This document shows positions 54,481 to 64,000 of a stretch of DNA of 64,000 bases, piece after piece. Under the pieces are notes generated by a model. That model was not told the DNA's origin, searched no databases, and saw only the letters and a list, made by a program, of their open reading frames with translations. The position numbers were made by a program, and so were the translations under genes. This DNA comes from Undaria pinnatifida (taxonomy: Eukaryota; Sar; Phaeophyceae; Laminariales; Alariaceae): positions 17,495,318 through 17,559,317 of the forward strand of contig JABAKD010000009.1 of NCBI GenBank assembly GCA_012845835.1, given 5' to 3'. Numbering within the stretch: the first letter of the stretch is position 1; the number at the start of each line of letters is the position of its first letter.

Positions 54481-55768
54481 CAACTGGACTGCTGCTGCTG
54501 GGCTGCAGGATTGAAGCGCGGTGCTCTGTGCAAAAATTTGGAAATGCGCCTACGTGTACCCTCCACGAGCAGAAAAACGCGGTTTGCATCCAAATCTTAC
54601 GTGCGTACACATGGATAGGGGATGCAGAAACCCAATCCCCGGGGATGTTGCGGAAACCCGGGGATTTGCCTTAAGTGTGCCCGAGGCCAGATAAGTTTGA
54701 AAGGCTTGCCACGCGCGACACACTGCACGGAACGCGCCCAAACCTCCGGCAACGTGAGCCCGACGGTCGAATTGTGCCCACCCCACCCGACGTTTCGGAC
54801 GAAGGTGCGAGCACGAAGAGATGTGCACGAAGAACAAAAATCATAACATATACATATATGGGCTACTGCTGGCTGGCGGCTGGCTGCAGAGGAAACAGCC
54901 CACACACCCAAAAGGTTAGGTAGTAGGTTTGAAAGGTTCGTTGCGAATATCCCCTACCCCCGGGTTTTTATAGACAACGTTTTTTGTGGAGAGACGATTT
55001 CGAGAGAGAGCAACAAGAACTTGCGGCGAAGAGTACTCACCCAAAGCAGCAGCACTCCCGCTTGCCTCACCACGTGCGCCAGTGCAGAAGCATAGAAGAC
55101 GACGCCTGGCAGTCGTGAGAACTGGTGCGGCCAAGCACGCTTACCGGGCAGAATGGCGGCTGTGATGACCATGTCGGTGGATTCGTCTTCTTCTGCAGCA
55201 CCTTCTTCGTCAGGTGATCGCCACTCTAGTTACACCTCCATGTAGGCGTACCGCCGGAACGCATCTAGCAGCCTACTCATTGACGTCTACATCAGTAGCA
55301 TTGATGCACTCTTTTGGCGTAGCGCAACATCGCCGCTGAGTGCAGGGCTTTTTCTCCGGTGTTCGCAAAGTTGTACATGGCATCGTATTTTCTTCACCAG
55401 GTTTGCTGCCCCTCACGTTGTATATACCTGGTGTATAACTCGTGCTCGTATAATAGCGCCGTAGACGCGTAATCCTTGTGCAGAACATGCCAGAATTGCA
55501 CACCCACGCTCGAACGCAGGGAGCGCTACCGAACAATAGCTGCTATAAGCAGCGTGCAATAGCAACATGGGTGCCAGTGCCGTGAGCTGACTACTCCCAG
55601 GTCCTTACATCCTATTTAGAGAGGTTGCAACTCTAGTGCCGACCAACCGGCTCGCCAAACTGCATACGTTTACGTACTACCAGGTACTAGGTACTGTAGC
55701 ATACTGCTGTACTACGAATAGTAAACAAGTAGACTAACGCCTGATCTTCTCTGGCTTCCATCGTGTAC
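54481..55768. other. No gene recognised upstream of RPN2
   Basis: Contains the presumed RPN2 promoter and 5' leader near 55650-55768 and several CAGGTAC-rich stretches, a motif that also recurs in the RPN2 introns. Nothing else assigned. Confidence 0.4.
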
Positions 55769-56446
55769 ATGTCCGCAGCATCGGGTCTGATCTCGCTGCT
55801 CGAGGAAGAAAACGATGCACTCCGAACGCACGCATTGCAGCGCTTGCACGAGGTTGTCGATCAGCACTGGGCTGAGGTCGCGGCGGTGGTGCCTTTGATC
55901 GAGGAGCTCAGCGAAGACGACGCTTTCCCTGCACGCGAGCTCGCCGCCGCAGTGGCGAGCAAGTGCTTCTTCCACCTAGAGGAGTACAGCGACGCGCTTC
56001 GTCTGGCACTCGGCGCCGGGCATTACTTCGATGTCTCATCCAAGACGGAGTACGTCTCGACGATGGTGTCTAAGTGCATCGACCAGTACACGGCGCAGCG
56101 GACGGCTGTACCTGGCGGGGGGGGGGATGCTGACGCGGTGGAGGAGATGGACCCGCGAATGGAGGGGATCGTGGAACGTATGTTCGAGCGGTGCTACACC
56201 GATGGCGAATTCACGCAAGCCATGGGAATTGCGTTGGAGGCGCGCAGGCTAGACAAGGTGGAGGAGGCCATCCGACAGGCCACGGACAAGCCGGCCTTAC
56301 TAACGTACACCTTCGACGTTTGCCAGACCTTGGTGACCTCCCGAGACACCCGGCTCAAGGTGCTGGCCATTCTCGTGGCGATGCACCGTCTTGTGCCCGA
56401 GCCGGACCATGTTGCCGTGTGCAAGTGCCTGCAATTCTTGGGCGAG
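55769..56446 (+). CDS. RPN2: 26S proteasome regulatory subunit RPN2/PSMD1, exon 1
   Basis: First visible coding exon of the largest non-ATPase subunit of the 19S proteasome base, a scaffold that holds ubiquitin receptors and the lid. The 226 residues begin MSAASGLISLLEEE and continue with helical-repeat sequence typical of the Rpn2 N-terminus: an ALGAGHYFDV segment, EYVSTMVSKCIDQYT, then MEGIVERMFERC and AMGIALEARRLDKVEEAI. The start at ATG 55769 was chosen because the family begins with a Met just before the SAAxGxISLL motif. An upstream in-frame GTG at 55763 is ignored. The exon ends on a codon boundary at a GTGCGT donor. Translation past it (VRSFCTRG) loses family character. A tiny extra 5' exon joining at the AG just after the Met cannot be excluded. 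Confidence 0.93.
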
Positions 56447-57393
56447 GTGCGTTCATTTTGTACGAGAGGAAGAGATGACTTCGATATCACATCCTCTCAT
56501 CCTCTTGTGACTCACGAGCACCGCAGTACGTAGATGTTGCGCTAAGCCTGGCTGGACCGAAAATCGGCTTGGAAGTCACGGTCGGCGTATCTGTGGTATA
56601 CCAGATACCAGGTAGAGTAAAGCACATGTTAATGGTTCACGTGCAATGGTTACATGGTGAGTATGGAACGAGCATGACATGAGTATGAACATGGGAACGT
56701 CCATGTGGGAGTTGTACCCCCAATGGGCTTGGGAGTCACGATATGTGTAGTGTACGGGTACCTGGTACCGAGGTACATGGTGTTCGAATGTTGTGGATAC
56801 GGTATGTATGTGAAGATGAGAATCGTCCACTGGGAATAACGTAGATTCGACTGTTGTACCACCCGTTCGAAACAGCGCTTGAAGGAATTTGGCTTGGTGT
56901 AAGTTGTGTTGTCGTATAATACGTACCTGGTATTCCAGTAGTACCATGGTATATCCTTACGAACCTGCTCCCAGTAGTGTGGCATCCTATCCTAAAGAAT
57001 ACGTAGTGATACTGCGACGTTACGGCCAACCGCCTGCACCCCTCTATATGGAAAGAGCCCTCCCTGTGTCGTCAGGTCCACGTGCGACGGTAAAACATAT
57101 TGATAAGTGGCATGGATTGGTGTATACTGGTACCAGCTACCGTTGATCGTTAATTTCGTGGTGCAAGAACACACGGGCACGCACACACCGTTGTCCCAAA
57201 GCGCAGTCAACGTACTGTTTGTAGTACTTGGAGGTACTGTACTGGTAGTCGGCTTCGGCCAGAAGAAGCCCGAACTAGCATTCTCGTCGGAAGAGGGAGG
57301 GATACAACAGATGCGTACATGGACGAGACGAACGTACCTCTTCGCCTTCATTATCACCGCTCAAACACCGCCCTTCATTGCTCGTAACCGCAG

Positions 57394-57915
57394 GCGGCCC
57401 AGGTGGCAGAAGTGCTGAAGGGGCTCTTGCGTGGTTCGGATGAGTCGACCCTGCTGGCGTACCAGATCGCATTCGACCTTGTAGAATCCGAGCACCAGCA
57501 CTTTGTTATGGAGGTCAACAAACACTTGCCACAAAAGAAGACGCCACAGGCCGAAACTAAAGCCGAAGCGGGAGAGACGGCGGCAGATGGTGCGGAGGCT
57601 GCAGGGGAAGGGAAGGAAGCAGCGAGCGAAGAAGCAGGAGCATCACCGGCGGCGGCGGCTGGTGCTAGCGGTATGGAGCTCGAGGGCGAAGGTGCGGAGC
57701 CCGAGGAGAGCGAGGAGTTTCTGGGGCGTATGGACAACCTGAGGCAGGTGCTGGTGGATGGCTTTGGCATCGACCTCTCGTTGAACTTTCTGTACAAGAT
57801 GAACAAGACGGATTTGTTGCTGATGAAGACCATTAAGGGAGCTTTGGAGACCCGCAACAGCGTCCTCCACAACGTCACCGTTGTCGCGCATGGGTACATG
57901 CAGGCAGGAACCACG
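57394..57915 (+). CDS. RPN2: RPN2/PSMD1 exon 2
   Basis: The exon opens after acceptor CGCAG and reads AAQVAEVLKGLLRGSD, then LLAYQIAFDLVES, the expected continuation after exon 1 ending CLQFLGE. It has 174 codons in phase 0 at both ends. The middle (about codons 45-105) is a low-complexity insert rich in Ala, Glu and Gly, matching the position of the variable acidic loop in other RPN2 proteins. It then returns to conserved sequence: LSLNFLYKMNKTDLLLMKTIK and NSVLHNVTVVAHGYMQAGTT. The donor is GTGAGT. The 947-bp intron before it holds no recognisable repeat except CAGGTAC-rich stretches. Confidence 0.92.
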
Positions 57916-58323
57916 GTGAGTGTCTTCGTCGTGGCTCGCTGAATGTCACACGCAGACGTTGAGCTTGGACACGGTTGCGGAACAGGTCAGAAGGAACCGC
58001 GCCGCGCTTGAACAAGGCAAGGCCGTCGTGTACACGGTAACGAGCAAAACCATCGTGTAACTGTACGCGGTAACGAAACGGCCGTTTTGTACAGGGTAAA
58101 AAGTAAGCTGTTCCCGCGTGCGAACGCAAAATTATATTTGTGCGATTGCTGTTTTCTTGTCGGATGCTTGTTTCGACAGGCAGCGGTGTGCGTCATCTCG
58201 TTTCACCACATTGTGCCCTGTTTTGCCATGCTCCACGCCCTTGTAGCGTACCTCAAGAGTGGGTCTTATTCACTACGTCATCAAGGTTATCACATTGATT
58301 GGCCGGACTATGTCTAATAGTTG

Positions 58324-59586
58324 CAAGGGTGCGTTCGGTTACGGTACTGGTATTGTCGGTACCGGCATGGATGTACCGAACTTTCCGTGTCCGGTACCGG
58401 TATTGATGTACCGAAATTACCGAAGTGTCCGGTACCGGTATTGATGTACCGAACTTACCGAAGTGTCCGGTACCGGTATTGATGTCGTACCGAATTTACC
58501 GAAGTTTCTGGTACTGGTAATACGGGCGGTATACTTCGGTACGTACCGTGTTTGCTGCTGCTGTGGTGTACTCTCCAACTCTCGTATATACTCCGGAGTA
58601 TATGATACGCCACAAAAGACGCGCGCTGGGTGCGCTGCTCTTCTTGGTCTTTAGGTCCGAGCCCGCGTCCACCGACAGCTTGCTATATATTGTGGCCACG
58701 GAGAGACGCATCGACTGCGTTCGCGCATCGTGTTTGTATTCCTAGTCCAACGCATCGCAATCGTTACTCGTACATCTGTGTGAACCTCGTACTTCTGCTG
58801 CTATACAAGGCTCTGCTCAGTTCCATCTTTTTTACTTGATAGAAGACTGATGCCATTTTTCGATTTGAGAATCCGACAGGCCGAATCGTCAGATAAAATC
58901 TGACGACTTGGCCATCGGATTCTCAAATCAGATTTTATCCCGTCCGATTATGCAGTAGTATCGGATTGCATACGTATAGCAAACGATGTATTTTTCATAT
59001 CGAAAAGTGAAAATCTGAAGCTCGGAGCTGGATCGCGTAGGAAGCAACCTTATTCTGATGTCAAAATGTGGTAACACGGGGTTGATGTCATGCCAAACCT
59101 ACCAAAGTGTCCGGTACCGGCATCGATGTCATACCGATACCGGCACCAACTCCGGTACAAACATCCATACCGGTACCGGGGATACCGGTATCGATGTCGT
59201 ACCGAACTTACCAAAGTGTCCGGTGCTGGTATCGATGTCGTACCGAATTCACCGAAGTGTCCGGTACCGGTATTGATGCTGTACCGAACTTACCGAAGTG
59301 TCTTGTACCGTTATTGATTTACCGAACTTACCGAAGTATCCGGTACCGGTATGAAAGTCTGTACCGGCACCGGCGGTACCGGTATGAAAGTCTGTACCGG
59401 CACCGGCGGTACCGGTATCCATATCGTACCGAACGTACCGACGTGTCCGGTGCCGGTATTGATATCGTATCGAACTTACCGAACTGTCCGGTACCGGTAT
59501 TGATATCGTACCGAAGTTACCGAACTGTCCGGTACCGGTAATACCGGCGGTATGCCGCGGTACGTACCGTACCGAACACACCCTTG
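58324..59586. mobile_element. TIR element with GTACCGGTA minisatellite, in RPN2 intron 2
   Basis: Bounded by CAAGGGTGCGTTCGGT and its near-complement ACCGAACACACCCTTG (15 of 16 match). Two internal blocks (58376-58540 and 59090-59570) are tandem arrays of a 35-45 bp unit of the type CGAACTTACCGAAGTGTCC plus GGTACCGGTATTGATGT. Both arrays end in a GGTAATAC-GGCGGTAT segment. The interior also carries a nested hairpin at 58862-58929. hAT-like terminus; no matching 8-bp duplication. No transposase. Confidence 0.65.
58862..58929. repeat. Nested hairpin inside the TIR element
   Basis: Outer arms GATTTGAGAATCCGA and TCGGATTCTCAAATC are perfectly complementary. Inner arms TCGTCAGAT and ATCTGACGA pair around an AAA loop, with a small asymmetric bulge between the two stems. 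Confidence 0.8.
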
Positions 59587-59908
59587 CAATGTATTTGCGT
59601 ACGTTTGGAGGTTAGGGATATAAACGAGGTGAGCCTAAGGTTCAATCGAACAAATTGTTGACGTTTTTTTTCTATTTCCAGTAGAAGGTATCGATCTTGT
59701 CGACGCCATCGTGCCATGGGAAATAATAGATAGGGTGCGCTCCTGACCACAAATCCTATATAACTGTGAATGTCTTTCAGAGAACGTTAGAACGCTTGCC
59801 CGCCTTCCTAAACTGGGAGCCGCCGGAGCCGCCGATGGTACCTCACTCGGCCTTGGCGTGACTTGTATGGCAATTGTGATTTCTCAGAGGACGTTAGAAC
59901 GCCTGCCT

Positions 59909-59956
<48 letters not shown>

Positions 59957-60274
59957 TCCTTCCTTCCTTCCTTCCTGCCTGCCCTCGTTGTTTTGCTTTA
60001 CCCGGCTTCGGCGTGGCTTTTATGGCGCAAGGCGGTATTCGGGTCGACACGGCCGAGGTCGAACCGAAACCATGTACTACTGACTTGACGTGTTCACCCT
60101 TTGTCGTCATGGTTGATGCCAATCCTTCATTAAATACTGTTAGTACTGCAAACATATTTTGTCTTTATTTCGAAGTAGATTGTCCCCATGTTAGTGCAGT
60201 TTCAAACGAGTTAAACTGTTCACCAATCTCGATCGCGATTGCATACATTTGCTACTCCTCCTGTGATTGGTCAG

Positions 60275-60511
60275 GTGGACACCTTCTTGCGTGATAACCT
60301 TGACTGGATGGGACGTGCGAGCAACTGGGCCAAGTTCACCGCAACCGCAAGCATTGGCGTCGTACACCGCGGCCACATGAAGGAGAGCATGAGCCTGTTG
60401 CAACCCTATTTGCCTCAGGGGGGAGTGAGCGCTCTCCCTTACAGCGAAGGCGGCGCCCTGTACGCATTGGGTCTAATCCACTCCAACAAGGGAAGCGATG
60501 GCAATGCGGAG
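60275..60511 (+). CDS. RPN2: RPN2/PSMD1 exon 3
   Basis: The 79 codons start [21 protein letters not shown] and run [18 protein letters not shown] to [16 protein letters not shown]. This is the entry into the proteasome/cyclosome (PC) repeat region, whose toroid forms the core of Rpn2. Acceptor TGGTCAG and donor GTGCGT, phase 0 at both ends, join cleanly to exons 2 and 4. The join restores the family motif GTT-x-D-x-FLRDNL across the 2359-bp intron. That intron holds the TIR element at 58324-59586 and a CTGC/CTTC tetranucleotide tract near 59904-59970. Confidence 0.93.
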
Positions 60512-60586
60512 GTGCGTTTTGAGGCTAATGTCGGTATCAGCTTCAACTACCGCCGGCAAGCAGATGCCATGGCCTTTTAAAAATTG

Positions 60587-62402
60587 CAGGGCTTTTCACG
60601 GGTCGGGTCAAATCTCGCGGGTCGGGTCGGGTCGGGTCGGGTCGGTTCAGCTGAATCGACCCGATCCGTGAGAATTTCGAGACGTCTTGACCCGACCCGA
60701 CCCGACCCGACCCGACCCGACCCGCGAGAATTTCGACACGTCTTGACCCAACCCGACCAGACCCGCGAGATTTTGAAAACCTTCTGACCCGACCCGACCC
60801 GACCCGCGAGATGTTGAAAACCTTCTGACCCGACCCGACCCGACCCGCCACAATCCGGGGGACCCGCGAGATGCGTGTTTCATGCGGTCAGGTCAACTTG
60901 ACCCGTGACATTCTCACGGGTCAAAGTCGAAAAGTCACGGGTCAAAGCATGTATACCTCGGTCGGTTGGTTGGTCCTTGGTCCCTCGTACTTTTCCCAGG
61001 ATGTCGTGTTCTATGGTTCTTTTTACCGGTATTGTTTACAGTAGCATTTTGTGGTGTTCGCGCGAAAAACGAGAAATAAACCGTAACCCACACGCATGGG
61101 CAATTAGCCACGCCCGTAGCGCTAGACCACCGGGTCGACCCGACGAGCGACCCGACGAGCGAGTTATTATGCAGCCTCCGGCCCCGGCAAGCACCCTAGC
61201 TGAGCTGCCTCCGGCAGCAAGCCCACAACTGGGGCGGTGGATGTGTCAGCAGGGGCTGCGATTCGCGAGGATGCGTTGTCTGCTGCTGTGGTGCTTTCTG
61301 CCTCCAGAGTGCTGCTGCTGCTGCTGCTGCTGCTGCTTCGACGACGACTGCTCTTGCTTTTTTACGTTTGGTCACATTTCGTACTGACTGATGGTATGAT
61401 AATTCTCGACTCAGCTACTACAGTAATACTGTACTCGTATCTATTTTGTATCGATGCAGTCTCCAGCCCCGGCAAGCAGCCTAGCTGAGCCTCCTCCGAC
61501 AGCAAGCCCACAACTGGGGCGGTGGATCTGTCACCAGGGGCTGCGATCCGCGAGAATCCGGGGTCTGCTGCTGGTGCTTGCTGCTGCCAGTGCTGCTGCT
61601 GCTGCTGCCAGTGCTACTGCTGTTGCTTCGACGACGACTGCCCTTGCCTTTTTGCAATTGGTCACATTTCGTACTGGTATGACCGTATTATTACTACTGT
61701 TAAGGCTTCGACCGGCACTCGATTTGCGTCACACTGTATGCCATTGTACGAGTAGCTAGGGGTACTGCTTGGTAATTTTTCTACACGCTGTGATGGCATA
61801 CGACCGGAGTATCGGCACGAGAGAGGCAGGAAGCGGTAAGTTTTGTATGATTTACGGATCCGCGGGTCGGACCCGTGAGGCGCCTGCACGGCAATGGCCC
61901 TCAGCTGTAAGTTTGAAAATGGCGGATCCGCGGGCCAGATCCGCGGGTTTGACCGGCGGGTCAGCCGAAAACAACTCGCGGGTCATGATGGCTAGACTCG
62001 CGAGTGACCCGTATCTCGCGGGTCATGACCCGACCCGACCCGCGAGATTTTGAAAACCTCTTGACCCGACCCGCCCCGACACTTGAGATTTTGAAACCTC
62101 TTGACCCGACCCGACCCGCGAGATTTTGAAAACCTCTTGACCCGACCCGCCCCGACACTTGAGATTTTGAAACCTCTTGACCCGACCCGACCCGACCCGC
62201 GAGATTTTTTAAGCCTATTGACCCGACCCGACCCGACCCGCGAGATCTTGAAACCTCTTGACCCGACCCGACCCGACCCGTGAGATTTTAAAATTTTATG
62301 ACCCAACCCGACCCGACCCGACCCGACCCGACCCGACCCGCGCGATTTTGAAACCCCCTTGACCGGACCCGCGGGTCGGGTCATGATCCGTGAAAAGCCC
62401 TG
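60587..62402. mobile_element. TIR element, CAGGGCTTTTCACGG family, copy 3, in RPN2 intron 3
   Basis: A 1.8-kb unit between CAGGGCTTTTCACGGGTC at 60587 and CCGTGAAAAGCCCTG ending 62402. The eight flanking bases, AAAAATTG on the left and AAAAATCG on the right, agree at seven positions, consistent with a hAT-type 8-bp target duplication. The left 370 bp and right 550 bp are CGGGT/ACCCG arrays in opposite orientation with GCGAGATTTTGAAA spacers. The centre (about 60960-61850) is unrelated DNA with CTG repeats and two diverged copies of a roughly 120-bp block (61171-61290 and 61456-61575). Confidence 0.65.
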
Positions 62403-62830
62403 AAAAATCGGTGCTCGTAGGAACTTTTGGTCAGGTTGCGACGCCCTTGCGATAGCGAGCGAGATACGGGCTACTAATATATACCTGTTACAAAGTATTA
62501 TTATTCTTGAGTTTTATTGACAGTGCGACCTGATGGTATGGTAACATGCTGTAGCTGTCGCTAGGAACTCGCGCAGCAGGATATTTGTAACTTTCTGTAC
62601 ATGGTTAACCATCATCTATCATATGTGCGCTCGTCGGCGGCGGATGGGTCAGGCAACTACTGTAACTACAAAGGGGTCCCTGTTTTTCGCCCCATCGAAA
62701 TCAGAAACTTGTGGTATTTGCTATAAGCTACTTTTAATTGTGCGACTTGCTGTGATAATAATGGTAAGATACGTCAACCCCTATTATACATACTACTGGC
62801 GTTGAACGCGTTCGTTCTATCGTTTCAAAG

Positions 62831-63153
62831 GTGATCACTTATCTGCGAGAGGCGTTGCGCAACGCTGGCACGAATGAGACCGTTCAGCACGGGGCTTGCT
62901 TGGGACTAGGATTGGCTTCCATGTCCACGGGAGGGGCAGAACTCTATGAGGACCTTAAGAACACCCTCTACACGGACAGTGCCAATGCTGGCGAGGCTGC
63001 TGCCTACGCTATCGGCTTGACCATGCTCGGCAAGGGCGGCACGACTCCCGAGTCGCAAACCGCGCTTGAGGAGATGATCGCCTACGCACACGACACAGCA
63101 CACGAGAAAATCATACGTGGGTTGGCCATGGGCATCGCGCTCACCCTCTACAG
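62831..63153 (+). CDS. RPN2: RPN2/PSMD1 exon 4; gene continues beyond the window
   Basis: The exon reads VITYLREALRNAG, then GACLGLGLASMSTGG, GEAAAYAIGLTMLGKGG and HEKIIRGLAMGIALTLY: three further PC repeats with the usual Gly/Ala-rich helix turns. It begins after CAAAG at a codon boundary and ends two bases into a codon at donor GTGAGT (phase 2). No exon continuing into the expected charged segment was found in the remaining 847 bases, so the C-terminal third lies outside. The four exons give 586 codons plus two bases, about 60% of the usual 950-1000 residues. The 2319-bp intron before it carries the hAT-like TIR element 60587-62402. Confidence 0.92.
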
Positions 63154-63649
63154 GTGAGTCGCTTATTAAGTGCACCGGCGCGGGAGAAAATTGTGTATTA
63201 GGAAGTAGTGTATAAACCCCTTCAGGACTTGAGAGGGGAATTAATCGAAAATAAGTGGAGATTACAGCATGCACCTGGGGTACGGGGTGTGCCCAAACTG
63301 CGCCACAAGAAGAATTACGACGCCCGCGTAGCATGATATTGCTTCCACTATTGAACGCCCTGCCGCGAAGGTTGAAAAAGCACGCTTTATCGGTATTTTT
63401 AGATGTTTATACGAAGTTGTTAATTAGATTAATGAATGTCGAAAGGGTCAATAGGTGCATCCTGTTTGTGTGCATGTCTGAATGGCCCTTAGCGGTGTCG
63501 GTATCCTCATTGCTTGTGATTGCTTGTGATACTCGCTGTACTGTGCCACATGTGAGTAATTACCTGTCTTGACTTTGTACATGATTTCTTCGCGCGGAGG
63601 TGTGTGGGTTGTCGATTCCATGGTTGTGTTCTGTAGGGTACGTACAAAA

Positions 63650-63990
63650 CCATACCCGGGGTATTTATCCCGGGTATTTCCGTGCCGGGTACAAAGAACT
63701 CCTGTACGTCTGTAGAACATTCATACCCGTACCCGGAACTTCTGTAATTCTTTGCGCCTGTGCCACAAATAACCCGGAGTGCGGGTACAGCATGTTTATA
63801 CCTGCCCGGAACTTTGGTGAGTTCTGTACGCCCGCGCCACTATACCCGGAACTGCTGTAATTTCTGTACGCCCATGCACATTACCCGGAACTTCTGTGAC
63901 TTCTGTAAGACTGGCACAATACCCGAGGTACGGGTATACCTTTGCTACAATACCCGGGGAGCCCGGTATTCATTCAGGTTTAACCGCAGT
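63650..63990. repeat. Minisatellite of ACCCGGAACTTCTGTAA units
   Basis: Units of about 40-55 bp, each with ACCCGGAACTTCTGTAA, TTCTGTACGCCC and GCGCCACA, follow a self-complementary lead (ATACCCGGGGTATTTATC, then CCGGGTATTT). It resembles the TIR-bounded arrays elsewhere in the window, but its right end lies outside. Confidence 0.7.
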
Positions 63991-64000
63991 TCATTGTGCA

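Overview
The window is nuclear DNA of a eukaryote. It carries three multi-exon genes with GT-AG introns (197 bp to 3.5 kb), set in a large amount of interspersed repeat. One gene encodes a protein with ciliary sperm-tail PG-rich repeats, so the organism builds or built flagella. Long introns, divergent neighbouring genes, a DIRS-like retroelement, a LINE with a restriction-like endonuclease domain and tRNA-derived SINEs would suit a stramenopile such as a brown alga. That placement is inference; nothing here fixes the species. There is no prokaryotic gene organisation.

Layout. 1-10.4 kb: repeat-rich DNA with no recognisable gene, including a 273-base near-perfect hairpin (3411-3683) and inverted CCGAA-type arrays. 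10.49-13.40 kb (minus): a defective DIRS-like retroelement with a gag-like ORF, RT/RNase H and a tyrosine recombinase cut off before its tyrosine. 13.4-19 kb: an 11-bp minisatellite and two short TIR elements with CCCGA arrays. 19-27 kb: SINEs, a 500-bp inverted pair of one repeat family, and possible exons of an unrecognised gene. 27.68-27.85 kb: a 180-bp MITE. 28.67-33.59 kb (minus): a six-exon sperm-tail PG-rich repeat gene, with every splice phase reconciled. 33.83-41.17 kb (plus): a six-exon gene for the Brix-domain ribosome biogenesis factor PPAN/SSF1. The two start codons are 246 bp apart, so they probably share a bidirectional promoter. 42.8-43.7 kb: repeat family C. 44.1-45.2 kb: 3' remnant of a non-LTR retrotransposon. 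45.7-48.5 kb: further repeats. 48.49-51.68 kb: a giant imperfect palindrome with arms of about 1.3-1.5 kb. 52-54.5 kb: repeat copies. 55.77 kb to the window end (plus): the 5' two-thirds of RPN2/PSMD1, a 26S proteasome base subunit, whose introns hold two TIR-bounded elements.

The most interesting pattern crosses features. Four unrelated TIR-bounded non-autonomous elements are filled with tandem copies of the motif just inside their own terminal repeats: CGGGT arrays in one, GTACCGGTA units in another, TATAGTGCGGGT in a third and CAGTCGAAAA palindromes in the fourth. Terminal or sub-terminal motif amplification looks like a recurring route of element evolution in this genome.

The three cellular genes serve unrelated processes (cilium structure, large-subunit ribosome assembly, protein degradation). 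Their only visible link is the shared promoter of the first two. All coordinates and splice joins were derived by hand from reading-frame continuity, splice dinucleotides and family knowledge. No alignment or database search was run.
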